A model generated the notes under the pieces. The model was not told the DNA's origin, ran no database searches, and saw only the letters and a program-made list of their open reading frames with translations. Positions 1 through 11,672 of a DNA stretch of 64,000 bases are shown piece by piece. A program made the translations under genes and the position numbers. Every line of letters starts with the position of its first letter. Position 1 is the stretch's first letter. Origin of the DNA: Lytechinus variegatus (Eukaryota; Echinodermata; Echinoidea; Temnopleuroida; Toxopneustidae); the NCBI RefSeq assembly GCF_018143015.1, contig NC_054748.1, positions 12,886,967-12,950,966 on the forward strand. Reading direction: 5' to 3'.

Positions 1-150
1 CAGCTAACCAATCAACACCTGGATGGAGAGTGGCAAATGCAGATTAACATCTTGCCAAGGGACGTTAGCGCCGGGTGGGATTCGAACACACAATCCTCTG
101 ATTGAAAGAGTTAGAACCACTAAACCAAGACGCCTCTATTATAATCCATG
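1..150 (-). mobile_element. tRNA-derived SINE, cut by the window edge
   Basis: On the minus strand, a pol III A-box-like stretch (TGGTTTAGTGGTTC) and a B box (GTTCGAATCCC) lie about 40 bp apart, followed by a non-tRNA body. This is the head and part of the body of a tRNA-derived SINE. Its 3' end lies beyond position 1. The body resembles the SINEs near 47.2, 51.3 and 57.2 kb. Confidence 0.75.
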
Positions 151-1887
151 ATCAATAATCAATAGCCTTAGATATTAAATCAAGACCTGACACATTTTGT
201 CAGACTGAGTCCACTATCAATATCAAGCCAGTATATCACCGCATGATGCCAATTTGAAACAGAAATATACATGCATGTACACAAATCACAGTTTGTTAAA
301 ATTACTTTCTTGCTCTAAAAGATTTAAGCTTAGTATGGAAGTCATTTATAGTAAACAACCAATCAAATTGACAATTTAATGACTTCTCAACATAATGACA
401 ATCTTCATTGGAAGGATCAATCTCAACATTAGGGTGAGTCACGGTGGCCTGACGCCTTCGTTCATATCAATAATTGCTCCACAGATTAAAACATATCAAT
501 CATTCTCTGTTGCACTCAGTACTCAACGTTCACATGAAAGGATGGTCATGATGAGGAAAATAGTGATGGTGATAATATAAAAGACCACAATAGCAAATAA
601 AAATTATTCTTCCATTATCATCATAATTATTATCATTCAGTATCTTAACTCATTGAATTGTAGATAATTGCTTTTGTTTTATTTCTTATTCTCTTTACTT
701 TAATTACAGAAGAACAGGAGAGAAAAAAGAGGAAAATAGAAAGAAACTGAAATTAGAATGATGAAAGAGAAACTACTGTAATTCATTATCAATCACAGTA
801 TAGCAAACTGATCTGCAAAACATGAAGTACGTATCCCTCTCCCAAGCAAAGAAATTGTTTGTACATGTAATCTATATAATAATTTATAAAGTGCTTTCCT
901 GCAATAATATTGTTGCTGAAATCCTGCAGATATTTATTTTTCAGAAACTCATTGTTTAGAAAGAGGCAGTGACTCAACCAAGAGTGTATCATCACAGTAG
1001 TAACCATGGCAACTAAGATGAGAATATCTAATTATGATCTGAAGAGTTAGATGAAGCATACATGTACCAATAAGTGAAGTTTTAAACCAAACAAAAGCAA
1101 CTGATTGTACAACACAATCATATCTAGGCACTATACATGTATGTACAGTATGATATCACTACATCCTATAACATAGCATGCCTGAAGATGGATGTACATG
1201 TATGCATCTTCAATATACTTTGGAGTATCTCCCCCCCCCCCCCCCCCCCTCCTTCTTTCTCTCTCTTTATTTGTCTTGTTTAGTTTTGGAGTTACAGTAT
1301 TATCAGGGTGGTTTGATTTATTAAAATCATAACTGTTTGAAATCTACTAAAAACATATATTTGATTGGCTAATATCAATTTGCCTTTACATTTGTAAATG
1401 ATGTATGAAAATGTGTCAATACTAAACTACAAATATCTAAATATTGAAAGTTGGAGTACATGTACCATATTATATCAATTGAATTGCATTTGAAATTTCA
1501 TTCAATCTGTGTATCATTCAAGTTTAATGAAACTAAACCCATATGTACAGGTCACATTTCATTGGTCAGCAATTATTCATACTGTCTGTTAACAAGACTA
1601 GATGGTTTCTAGAAATAGGCTGAAATTGATCGGTTGATTCTAGCTGATAATTCAGTAAGAGAGAATGGAGGGAGGATTTAATATTCATAGCCATTACCTC
1701 TGGTCTGACTCACTCAATCCTATTTCACTCTACATTGAAATATATACGACCAGACACACACAAACATAACTTACATGTCAAGCAAATATAAAATACATTT
1801 GTACATGTATTTCCATTGATACAGAAAATATATACATTTAGGCCTAGGCCTAAATTTGTAAGACTGATGGTACAGTACATTGATATT
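151..1887. other. Liprin intron 1, no gene seen
   Basis: AT-rich, probably intronic DNA. It holds scattered TACATGTA palindromes, a poly-C tract near 1231-1249 and short low-complexity runs. No exon, RNA gene or complete transposon was recognised; short open frames here have no protein-like composition. Confidence 0.5.
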
Positions 1888-2383
1888 AAAGGACAAGTCG
1901 ACCCAAACAAAAAGTTGATTTTAATAAAAAGAGAAAAATCCAACAAGCATAACACTAAAAATTTCATCAAAATCGGATGCAAAATAAGAAAGTTATGACA
2001 TTTTAAAATTTTGCTTAATTTCACAAAACGTTAAATATATGCATATGGGTATGCAAATGAGGAGACTGACGACATCATCCACTTACTATTTCTTTTGTAT
2101 TTTACTATATAAAATAGGGAATATCCTATTTTTTTCCTCATTGTCAAGTGAAACAACAATTAATTTCTCCCTGAACATGTGGAATGAGCATTGTTTAATA
2201 TATGATTAAGTCAAATTGGTCCTTATTGTCAAATATATAAAAAATGAAAAATTGTATAATTCAAAGAATAAAACACAAAACTTTCTAATCTTACATCAGA
2301 TTTTGATGAAATTTTCAGCATTTTGCTAGTTCGATTTTTCTCCATTTATTCAAATCAACTTTTTGTGGGGTGGACTTGACCAT
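1888..2383 (+). mobile_element. MITE with long inverted repeats (AAAGGACAAGTC family)
   Basis: The element begins AAAGGACAAGTCGACCC and ends GGGGTGGACTTGACC, so the ends are inverted repeats. The homology continues inward: the left arm carries ATTTCATCAAAATCGGATG and the right arm its reverse complement. A second copy (52885-56173) is interrupted by another transposon. The copy here has the uninterrupted centre around 2020-2060 and so serves as the paralogous empty site. No coding capacity. Confidence 0.75.
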
Positions 2384-3452
2384 TAACTTAAGTATTATTG
2401 GGAAGGTTTTACAGGGTGAAGAGTATACATGAATCATCACAAATAGGTGAAAAACAAAGGTTGTATACTTCTCTCTTTCCTTCATAGGCCTTGAATTCTT
2501 GAAATTTTCAGATAGCTAGGTTAATAATTTCCCCCCCCCCCCCCCTCCCCCATAGTTCATCTACTCCAGTCATGGGCAATTATAATGCACAGGCATGATG
2601 CAGTAAAGAAAAGGAAAGGAAATGGAAAGCCTGTCTGAATGTAAAGAACATTAATAATTCCAGAGGACACATCAACTCAACCCATTCAAGCCAATACACA
2701 GGTCTAAAGAGGGTCAGACGAAGCAATCTAATCCCATAAACTCTACATCATCACCCTCATGGCTTGGCAAGGGATCAATATTTATCTCTTTCATCATGCG
2801 TTCCAGATCAAAGGGATTTCAAACAATATGGATAAAATCGCTCCCATAATTTATTGTTTCCTTTACTGCATTTTCTTTTTGTCTGTTGAAGTGTTAGTAT
2901 TGTATGTATTTCCTTTGTAAATAGGGTGTACACTAGTGTTAAAACTAAAGTACACCACCAGTGACAGAGGAATAGCAAGCATTAATTTAATAAATTCCAA
3001 TGGTGTTAATTCTTGTAACACATTATTTTTGTTATTCTTAAACTTCTGTTTAATATTCAGATTTCATGGTGTACACCAGAGGATGTGATCCCCTCAGAGT
3101 ACCATAATGAGTTCACCCCTTAGTTTTACAATTAATTCCATTATACTACTTATAAACTGCATGTATAATTCCTTGGGGCAGCAAATACAACCACGGTTCT
3201 TGGACATGATAAAATATTATGTGTGAATACATACATGTTGCCATCGCTAAATTCTGCTCCTGAACTCAAAATTAAAATGATATGGGAAATCATACCATTG
3301 ATTCGACTAAAAATTCCGCCGTTCACCCCGTGTGTTAAGGACTTCCACGAACGCGTGCAAGCGTGTGCAATGCATGTAACCTTGTTCGCGTTTATTTTTT
3401 TTTATTCGCTGTATATGCAGTTACATGTATGCTATACGTCATATATAGAATC
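2384..3452. other. Intronic stretch, no gene seen
   Basis: AT-rich sequence with a poly-C tract near 2530-2547 and a pair of GTGTACAC-containing segments at about 2925-3090. No exon, RNA gene or classifiable transposon was seen. Confidence 0.45.
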
Positions 3453-3453
3453 T

Positions 3454-3850
3454 ACGATGGCAGATAAGATGTCGTTGTCTTCGCCATGTTTTAACAGCGA
3501 AAATGACGCTTTACCACCAGCAAATATATGCTACATGCACGTCTTAACCAAGGAGAGAGGGCCAGTAAATTGCTTTGAAGGAAAGAGCTGGAATAAATTT
3601 AAGTCCTTGCTGCATTTGATGGTGTAGACTACCAGGGACTTTGGAATAAAAATAGCTATTCATGCAGCAGAGACTGATCAGCCAGAGAAATTTGCGATTG
3701 ACTTGCAGCGTGGCCCTGCCGGAGAGCCCGGCCAGCAAGATCCGAATGTATCAAAGTAACGTTACATCTTGCCCAGAGCCAGGTCAAACATCATTCGTAT
3801 CACCAGCAATCAAGCGATCAAAGGTGAAAAAGATACAGAGGATGATTTGA
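3454..3850 (+). pseudogene. Decayed protein-coding fragment, function unknown
   Basis: An open stretch starting at the ATG at 3457 reads MADKMSLSSPCFNSEND, then CYMHVLTKERGPVNCF and SWNKF. It is polar, with spaced cysteines and an aromatic-rich SWxKF segment that looks like real protein. Protein-like composition then moves to another frame (AAFDGVDYQGLW, about 3608-3645) and another (SNVTSCPEPGQTSFVS, about 3750-3797), so at least two frameshifts are implied. The polar, cysteine-spaced start recalls uncharacterised zinc-ribbon-like ORFs found in invertebrate repeats, but I do not recognise the family. It may be a decayed transposon ORF or a retropseudogene inside liprin intron 1. Confidence 0.4.
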
Positions 3851-4089
3851 AGATGATGATATTTAGGACAGCGATCTTTGTCCATGCTAAAAAAAATTCA
3901 TTTTGTGCTCTTGCATTTCATTCTCTAAAAAGTGAAGCAGTGCAAACTTTGATGATTTTGTTAAGGTCGAGATCTAGATTTCTTAATTGAGTCGATGAAT
4001 AATGTGACTCATGAATTTAATAATTCATCTTATATTCATACGCCTTATAAATGTGGTGGTTTCTATTTTCATAACATTTGGAAACTAAC

Positions 4090-4690
4090 TCGCATACATT
4101 GAGTTTGACCTTTCACCTGTTGACTCCGATTTCAAAATTAGCATTTATTTTGGTGTCATCTACCCAGATACCAAACATTTTTAATATCTGTTGAATATTT
4201 CTTAAGTTATCATGCCGAAACCAACTCGTAATAATGAGCTGTGAACTTTGACCTGCGGACTCCGAATTAGAACTTAGCCTGTATTTTGGTGTCATCTACC
4301 TACAAACCCAATTTTTTTTAATCTGTTGAATATTTCATAAGTTAAGGAAACCAACTCGCGTATTTAATGAGCTTTGACCTGCGGACTCCGAATTCGAACA
4401 TGGCCTATATTTTGGTGTCATCTTCCTACTTACCCAAATTTCTTTTAATGTGTTGAATATTTCATATTAGTTATCATGCTGAAACCAACTAGTATATTTA
4501 ATGAGCTGTGACCTTTGACCTGCAAACTCCGAATTTGACCTTAGCCTGTATTTTGGTGTCATCTACATGTACCTAAACACCAAAATTTTTCAAATCCAGT
4601 AGATATTTTTGAGTGTATTTTGTGGAAACCAAGTGGGGGTACGGATGGACTGATGGATGGAAGGCTTAATGCCCCCTCTAGACTTTGTCT
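4090..4690 (+). repeat. Tandem repeat of about 130 bp, roughly four units
   Basis: Four diverged units each contain TTTGACCT(G), GACTCCGAATT, TTTTGGTGTCATCTAC and GTTGAATATTTC followed by AACCAACTCG. The array ends with a GGATGGACTGATGGATGG run and AATGCCCCCTCTAGAC. It resembles the class of dispersed repeats carrying TTTGACCT seen elsewhere in the window but is a separate family. The open frame overlapping its right end is not considered a gene. Confidence 0.7.
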
Positions 4691-6239
4691 GCGGGGGCAT
4701 CAAAATTGCAATTATTTGGTCCTGTTAACATTGTGTTTTGATAATCCGTTTACAACTATGAATGCTGCAATACACTGTATCCAGTATTACTCAAATGAAA
4801 TTATTTTCTCTAATTTAATCATTTTCACCAAATATTTAGGCAACCAATCCAACACTGTACCTTTTTACTTCCATTTTCCTCGGGTGTGTTTATACTTCCA
4901 TTGTGCAGACAAAATTGGTGTTTTCAAACACTATTTCAGAAGGCAGACTGCAAACGTGTCTCTGGGAGAGCTGTTTAAACTCAATTTATCAGAGGCAAAT
5001 TTTACGATCTGCAACTGGCTTAGCATGGTAATTTTCGTTCAGCAGGAAAGCGAGGTCAAATTGGGTGCACCATTTTTTTTTAAATTTAGCGAGTGTTGTT
5101 ATGGTCCACAATCATCATCATTATTTGAACAAACAACTTCTGTGCTTTAAGTAATTGCATGGTTCAACTACCAATAACATAGCCATAGAATTTCTACCAT
5201 GGTGAGGATGTAATAATTAGACAAAATAAAGTATTAAAATAATAGATATTATTCATTCAACTACTGTTTTTGTTTTATGCTGAGTGAAGTCATCTCATCA
5301 TAATAACTTATGTTCCCCTACATGTAGTTTTATCCTTTAACATTCATCAAAATTAAAAATTACAAATATCAACAGCAATAGTACTTAATTTTATAATCAC
5401 ACATGCAATTGTTGGCCATTATTACAACCAGGAGTTGGGAGGTAAGTCTAACCATGCCACAGTATTTGCCCACAGATTTCCATCGCTATATGCCAACTGA
5501 TCATTATAAATGCATTACGATCATGCTCTTGTTAATTCTTCCTGATTCTGGAGAAACTGTACATGTACGTTTTGAATATGATCAGCATTCTGAAACACTG
5601 TTTAAATGAAAACAGGCATGGATGGAACTGTGCTTTGAACTAACTAGTATGAACACGCTGGTTCTGGCCTGAAAAGTGGAAACATACATGTAAAGAGGTC
5701 CTTTGTAAAATAACCTATTTTTAAGAAAACAACAAGTCAAATGTGCCTTGTGGCATGCAACATATACAACAAATATTGAGATGATTTTGATTTTTGATGT
5801 CACATTGTTTGAATTCATAAAATTACTAGTAATGCACAAAAATTACTGTGTGAAGGTTTGTGCATACATGTACGTGTATGTATGTTGGCCAAGCTGCCTA
5901 GCTACATACCGTACATGTATGCACTACTACTACCCACAACTTGCCTATTGTACATGTATTGTACTGTATATTGCATTTGGGCCTTTCTATTTTCCTTAAA
6001 CATTTTTTTTTGTGACCCCTTTCCTCTGTCCAAGGAAAATTAATTACTTGTCCCCAATTATTTAAGGTTGTAGGTCATGCCTTGGAGATATTAAAAGCCA
6101 TGTTGGATTAATATGATTCACAAAAACTGATAAAGGTTTTTAGTCTTTGCTCTAATTATGAATTCATAGAGACAGCTGGGCTATAATATATACAACTGTA
6201 TACGACATTTGATGATGTACATGTAAGCAAGTAAAGCCT
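4691..6239. other. Intronic stretch, no gene seen
   Basis: AT-rich DNA with frequent TACATGTA near 5680-5960. Open frames here show no domain or splice context. No RNA gene or transposon end was recognised. Confidence 0.45.
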
Positions 6240-6345
6240 ACCTGCACATGAATAATAATAATAATAATAGCCAATTTTTATAAAGCGCTTTTCCCAGAAT
6301 GGCCCAAAGCGCGTTACAGCATATTATTACCCCGGTCATGAACAA
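6240..6345 (-). mobile_element. SINE 3' tail fragment
   Basis: An (AAT)n run is followed by TATAAAGCGCTTTTCCCAG and ATTATTACCCCGG. Read on the minus strand this is the 3' body of the tRNA-derived SINEs in this window, ending in the AGCGCTTTATA motif and an (ATT)n tail. The tRNA head is absent. Confidence 0.6.
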
Positions 6346-6504
6346 TGTTTGAAGTCAGAAATTTTGTTGAACACAGGGTATGTGATAGATGTACGTAATG
6401 AATTGATAATTGTCTAGCTTCTTTGACACTGCAAGCTTGATGACTGTGCACTGCAAATGGCAGACATGTTCTTGCCCTGATGTAAACTCTTTGGTTTCTT
6501 ATCA

Positions 6505-6745
6505 AAACTTTTTAATTCCTCTCAGTGGTAGAGCGTCCCCTTCATGAACGAGAGGTTGTGGGTTCGATCCTCGGCCGAGTCATACCAGACTTATAAAAAT
6601 GGGACCTTCTGCCTTCTTGCTTGGCGCTCAGAATTTAGATTAGAGAAGGGTAATAATGTTATGTTATGCAGGGCCCGCTGGTAGAGCAGTTTCCAAACTG
6701 AAGTGACTACCCTGGGTAAATAAAACGTTATTATTATTATTTCTT
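6505..6745 (+). mobile_element. tRNA-derived SINE
   Basis: A-box-like CTCAGTGGTAGAGCG and a B box (GGTTCGATCC) form a tRNA-like head at 6518-6580. An unrelated body follows, and the element ends with GGGTAAATAAAACG and an (ATT)n tail. The head does not fold with a paired acceptor stem, so it is called SINE rather than a functional tRNA. Confidence 0.75.
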
Positions 6746-8978
6746 CTTAGACTAAGTGTGAACGGACCTGAATGTAAGGAAGCATCAAATAGATTCATCT
6801 TCTTGGTAGTATTAATGATCAATCCAGGCATCATTGTCATTTCAACGCTAGAAGGGTGGCAACATTTCATGATACCGTCCTTCTGTTTCCAAACAACCCA
6901 TATAAGCAGCAACACAGCTGGATAATTCAGTTCCCACATGCCCAGTATACGTCAATCACTTTGGTTTGGTCACACCTTGCCTTCCAACACTGTACGTTAT
7001 CTGCGCAACATAATTTGTACATGTAAAAGGTCCTTGCACGTATCCATGTCTTTTTTCTTAAAACACGCAAGAGCATGCAGAACACACAACACTGCTTTCT
7101 GTCATGTTTTTTTAAAAAGCTGTGCATAGAAAAAATAATAGACTCAGATAAATTTGGAAACCCTGTTTCATAGGAGCATTATACTCAACTTTTAAGGTAT
7201 GAATTTTTTGGGGGGAAATGAAGGAATAACATGTAATGAGTCCATATTATGCAATATATTCATTGGCTACAAAATCATGCATAATTTACATGTAAGCCCT
7301 AAATGGACAGTTTATATAGTTTTTATGTAGATCGCCAGGTGAAATATGATATCACACAAGAATGTATGAACATGACTACATGTACTGTACAGATATTGGT
7401 ACTTCAACCTACATATTATTTGTAGTCCTGACAAAGTAAGTTGAAAATTATAAGATGCATTTTCTAGGCAGGCACTCATACATGTGCAATATAAATTTCA
7501 ATTGTATAGACTTCTACATGTACAATGTACAGTACAAAGCAACATTTGCAGGATCTTGCTACATACTTCTTTATTATTAGACACCTTGTATTCATACCTT
7601 GCCCTAGAAGAGGAAGCATCTCATTTGTAGTGTGTAGGCTGGCTATCCATTACCATTGCATAGCTCTACCATAGACCTACTGACTGGCTAGTGATGACAG
7701 CCTATTCCATCTCAATAACATCCTACCCCTTTAACACAAAGCTTGAATAGTCATACACTGATTTTATGATTGATTATACACAGCAATCAATACAATCAAT
7801 CAATCATAAAGATCAGGCAAAAATCAATCATTATGGGCCCATGCATGGTGCAGATTCTAGGGGAGAATGAATGGTAAGTAAGTATGAAAAATAAGTGTTC
7901 ATACTCTGTAGAACACGTCATCATCATACAGAAGAACCATAATATAAAATAACAATTTCTTTCAGCATTTTGCAATTTAATCATTTAAAAAGTTTTTTTT
8001 CATGATTTCTACCACCATAATCAGCGCCCCTAACGCAACATCATAAACATGTGGACTTTGACGTATCAGAAGGAAAAGAATATTGCTCAGAAATATGGCA
8101 AAGTTTGGTTAGCAGTGCATTCCGTAAACAAGTCAGGAACACGAGCAAGGACTAGCTGATATATTAATTGTTCTCTCATGTTTGATTCTTTTAAAGTCAA
8201 TATTGGGACATGATGTGATATAATGCCAATGAAAATCTAGGGAAATTAGCTCACACAGGCAGCCTACATGTAGCACCTTCCCAAGGACCCAGCACTGTCC
8301 CATTACCAAAGGCAATTCAATCAGCACAAAGGGTTTCAACATATAATCTCTTCAACTGCTGACTCAAAATACAAGGCAATCATTTTCCAAAAAAAATTAA
8401 GAAAAGGGACACAATGGAGAAATTGGTATTGGTATTGAATTGGAACCATTATTGAAGAAAAAGAGAGAGAGCGAGATGGATAAACTACATGTAGAAGGGA
8501 AAAGGTGAGAGCAAATTTTCCAGTTTGGATAATGGAGACTAGAGTAGGAAAGATGACAATAATTGAAGCAGATTGTAATGTTGTGCCCCACTGCGATTAG
8601 AAGCCATTAACATTAAACAATGCATGGATTACTTCAAGTATGCAGCATGACTCGTAAAGGCCATGTCATCAAAGCTTCATGTGAACATGATTTTTTTTTT
8701 CAAACATTAGTCTACAGAATAGAATAGTACAGCATCATTATTTTCCATTGGATTATTTATGCACAGGGCTCCCACACTTATGTTAATTTCAAATTGCCTT
8801 GTACTATATTCTAAAATACTCAGGTTTCATTTATTTTGCAACTCATGGGCTCTTTAATAATAAAAACAAAATTAAAAGTTGGAGACTAGATCCTACTCTT
8901 TTCACAGTCACTTGGGTTTTTCTTTTTAATAACAAAAATGACTTTCAAGAAATACAAAATAGTGGTTCGGTTGTGCTT
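6746..8978. other. Intronic stretch, no gene seen
   Basis: AT-rich DNA with many TACATGTA palindromes, including clusters near 7370-7520. No exon, RNA gene or transposon with recognisable ends was found. Confidence 0.45.
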
Positions 8979-9049
8979 TAATATCAATTGGTTTTCAATT
9001 ATTTAATATCAATTGGTTTTCAATCATTTAACATTAATTGGTTTTTCTT
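8979..9049 (+). repeat. Short tandem repeat, three units
   Basis: Three successive units of about 27 bp share ATCAATTGGTTTTCAAT followed by ATTTAA; the third has CATTAATTGG. A small, slightly diverged tandem array with no gene content. Confidence 0.7.
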
Positions 9050-9118
9050 GCCATTGTAACAAAACCAACTATCAGTTTCCTTGAAAATACATGTACTATT
9101 GATAATTTAGCAGAACTT

Positions 9119-9708
9119 AAAGGGGTAATCCAGCCTGAAAATACATGTGCAGTAGTACATGTATGGTTTGAAAAAAAGAAAGAAAAAGTAGAAAAAGCAC
9201 TGAAAATTTCATCAAAATCGGACAAGGAATTGTATGATTTGGGTGAAACAGTTCTATGCATGTCATGATTATATGACCAAATTGATGATGTCACATCCCC
9301 ACTTATTCTTTTGTACATGTAGTTTATTATGTCTTGTAAAATTTTGTTTATTCAAATTTTGTCATCCAAGAATGAATACAATTGGATTGACAACTGATTT
9401 AATGAGTATAAATTACTGAAACTCTCAGACATGTACATGTATATCATTCCAACATGTGTGAAAATATGAAATAATCATGATTTCTTGTAATATGTATTAA
9501 AGTAATGGCAAAATGGGGACATCCTCAGCCCACCTAATGAATATTTTCATTACATATCTATTTTCACAATATATTGCTTAACTTTAAAATTCAAGAACGT
9601 CTTTATTTGTTATCAGATTATGATGAAATCATGAGCATTTTGCTCTCTTAATTTCACTCTATTTACAATTGTATATTAAGATATATTTTCAGCCCAAACT
9701 ACCCCTTA
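9119..9708 (+). mobile_element. Diverged inverted-repeat element
   Basis: The left end, AAAGGGGTAATCCAGCCTG, is matched in inverted form by the right end, CCCAAACTACCCCTT. Inside, AAATTTCATCAAAATCGG on the left mirrors TTATGATGAAATC on the right. The layout is like the AAAGGACAAGTC elements at 1888 and 52885, but the terminal sequence differs. No coding potential. Confidence 0.55.
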
Positions 9709-9985
9709 TTAAGAAATGAAAGACATATTTATATCCATTTTTTGTTTACTTGTTAATGATGTACAGGTAAATTATGACCTCTATCAATACAAGTTGCAAG
9801 TACTATAATGACCTTTAATATGACCTGAAGCTTGTTTCCCTGATAGCCAATCTAATTTCCTATTTTCTCAATACAAGCAACCAGCAAGCACATGAATTAC
9901 TACATGTACATGTAGGCATATTGAGTACATGAAAGTATCATGTGCATTGTACATGTACATGTATATAAAATGTACATGACTCTTA

Positions 9986-10368
9986 CCGTGTTTACATGTA
10001 TTCAACCTTCTGAACCAAAAGCCGATGCAGAATCAGCTTTTGATTTATCTTGCACCACGTTAAACGCTGTTACAGCTCGCGTGGCAAATACATGTACCTG
10101 AAATATAAAAGACAATGCTGGATCCATGGGCTTTGAAGTACATCATAATGGTAAAGTAAATGAAATGCGCGCCAATTGCCAATACAGAATCGGCTTTCTC
10201 TTTACATGTAGTAAAAAAGCCGATTCTGCATCAGCTCGCGGTTCTGAACCTACATGTAATACTTTGATGGTGCAAAATTGCTGATTCTGAACTGAGATTA
10301 ATCACATTTACAAGCAACAAAAAAAACGATACAGAATCGGCTTTCTTTTATGCAGCATGTAAACACGG
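9986..10368. mobile_element. 383-bp MITE with TA target duplication
   Basis: Ends are CCGTGTTTACATG and its reverse complement CATGTAAACACGG, each flanked by TA (9984-9985 and 10369-10370). The interior repeats AGAATCGGCTTTCTTT and CAGAATCAGCTTTTG in both orientations around GCCGATTCTG motifs. Terminal inverted repeats with a TA duplication suggest a Tc1/mariner-mobilised non-autonomous element. No transposase is present. Confidence 0.7.
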
Positions 10369-10627
10369 TAACTGCAACAATGCGGTTGAAAAATGCATTT
10401 TACATGTAGTACATTGCTTATTTGTACACTCTATGTATGAATTCCAAAATTGTTTTTCCAGGTACTACATACATGAAAATAGTTATGCTGTATCAACCGA
10501 TAGACCAACCTTCTCACAACCAGGTCGGAAGTTCAAGACCCAGCCGTGTCACACAAAAAACTTGTTTGTGGGAGTTGCTGTTATAGGGACAGGGATTTTC
10601 CGTGATCGCGGAAACGGACGGAATTCA

Positions 10628-11672
10628 GGCCTGTGAGTGGGGTTTCAAAAAAAATAGCGGAAAAATCTGAAAATTTACCTTACTATTTACTATCGCCAAG
10701 CCGATAGTAAATATCGGCTGCATTTGCCCATCACGATTCACAGTGTATTCTAGACCAAAAGCTTCAGTCTCTGTGTATTTTCGTTGTTCCGCTGAACTGC
10801 TTTGGCTCACTCACCAATACATAACCCAGGGAACTCCCGCCCGCGTAGGGGTTTAAAAAAAAATAGCGGAAAAATCTGAAAATTTACCTTACTATTTACT
10901 ATCGGCTGCATTTGCCCATCACGATTCACAGTGTATTCTAGACCAAAAGCTTCAGTCTCTGTGTATTTTCGTTGTTCCGCTGAACTGCTTTGGCTCACTC
11001 ACCAATACATAACCCAGGGAACTCCCGCCCGCGTAGGGGTTTCAAAAAAAATAGCGGAAAAATCTGAAAATTTACCTTACTATTTACTATCGCCAAGAAG
11101 ATAGTAAATATCGGCTGCATTTGCCCATCACGATTCACAGTGTATTCTAGACCAAAAGCTTCAGTCTCTGTGTATTTTCGTTGTTCCGCTGAACTGCGTT
11201 GGCTCACTCACCAATACATAACCCAGGGAACTCCCGCCCGCGTAGGGGTTTCAAAAAAAATAGCGGAAAAATCTGAAAATTTACCTTACTATTTACTATC
11301 GCCAAGCCGATAGTAAATATCGGCTGCATTTGCCCATCACGATTCACAGTGTATTCTAGACCAAAAGCTTCAGTCTCTGTGTATTTTCGTTGTTCCGCTG
11401 AAATGCGTTGGCTCACTCACCAATACATAACCCAGGGAACGCCCGCCCGCGTAGGGGTTTCAAAAAAAATAGCGGAAAAATCTGAAAATTTACCTTACTA
11501 TTTACTATCGCCAAGCCGATAGTAAATATCGGCTGCATTTGCCCATCACGATTCACAGTGTATTCTAGACCAAAAGCTTCAGTCTCTGTGTATTTTCGTT
11601 GTTCCGCTGAACTGCGTTGGCTCACTCACCAATACATAACCCAGGGAACTCCCGCCCGCATAGCGGGCGGGA
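10628..11672. repeat. 209-bp satellite array, five units
   Basis: Five head-to-tail units, nearly identical, start at GGGGTTTCAAAAAAAATAGC near 10638, 10848, 11036, 11245 and 11454. The spacing is 209-210 bp except unit 2, which is 188 bp because it lacks about 21 bp containing one arm of a small inverted repeat (CCGATAGTAAATATCGG). The array ends in a perfect 11-bp stem, CTCCCGCCCGC-ATA-GCGGGCGGGAG. Part of the unit (AGACCAAAAGCTTCAGTCTC and downstream CTCACTCACC) is shared with repeats at 27705 and 60757. The 70-residue open frames in each unit are by-products. Confidence 0.92.

Noticed and set aside
3223..3453. N-terminal extension of the 134-codon frame
   Set aside because: The part before the MADKMS start is low-complexity and unlike the following segment; only the downstream part looks protein-like.
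4620..5150. 176-codon open frame
   Set aside because: Its start lies in the tail of a tandem repeat, and the rest has no domain, bias or splice context.
10625..11625. Five similar 61-70 codon frames starting MSQ(S/R)SSAEQRKYTETE
   Set aside because: They are the same frame read once per satellite unit, end in repeat sequence, and overlap unit junctions; no independent evidence for a gene.
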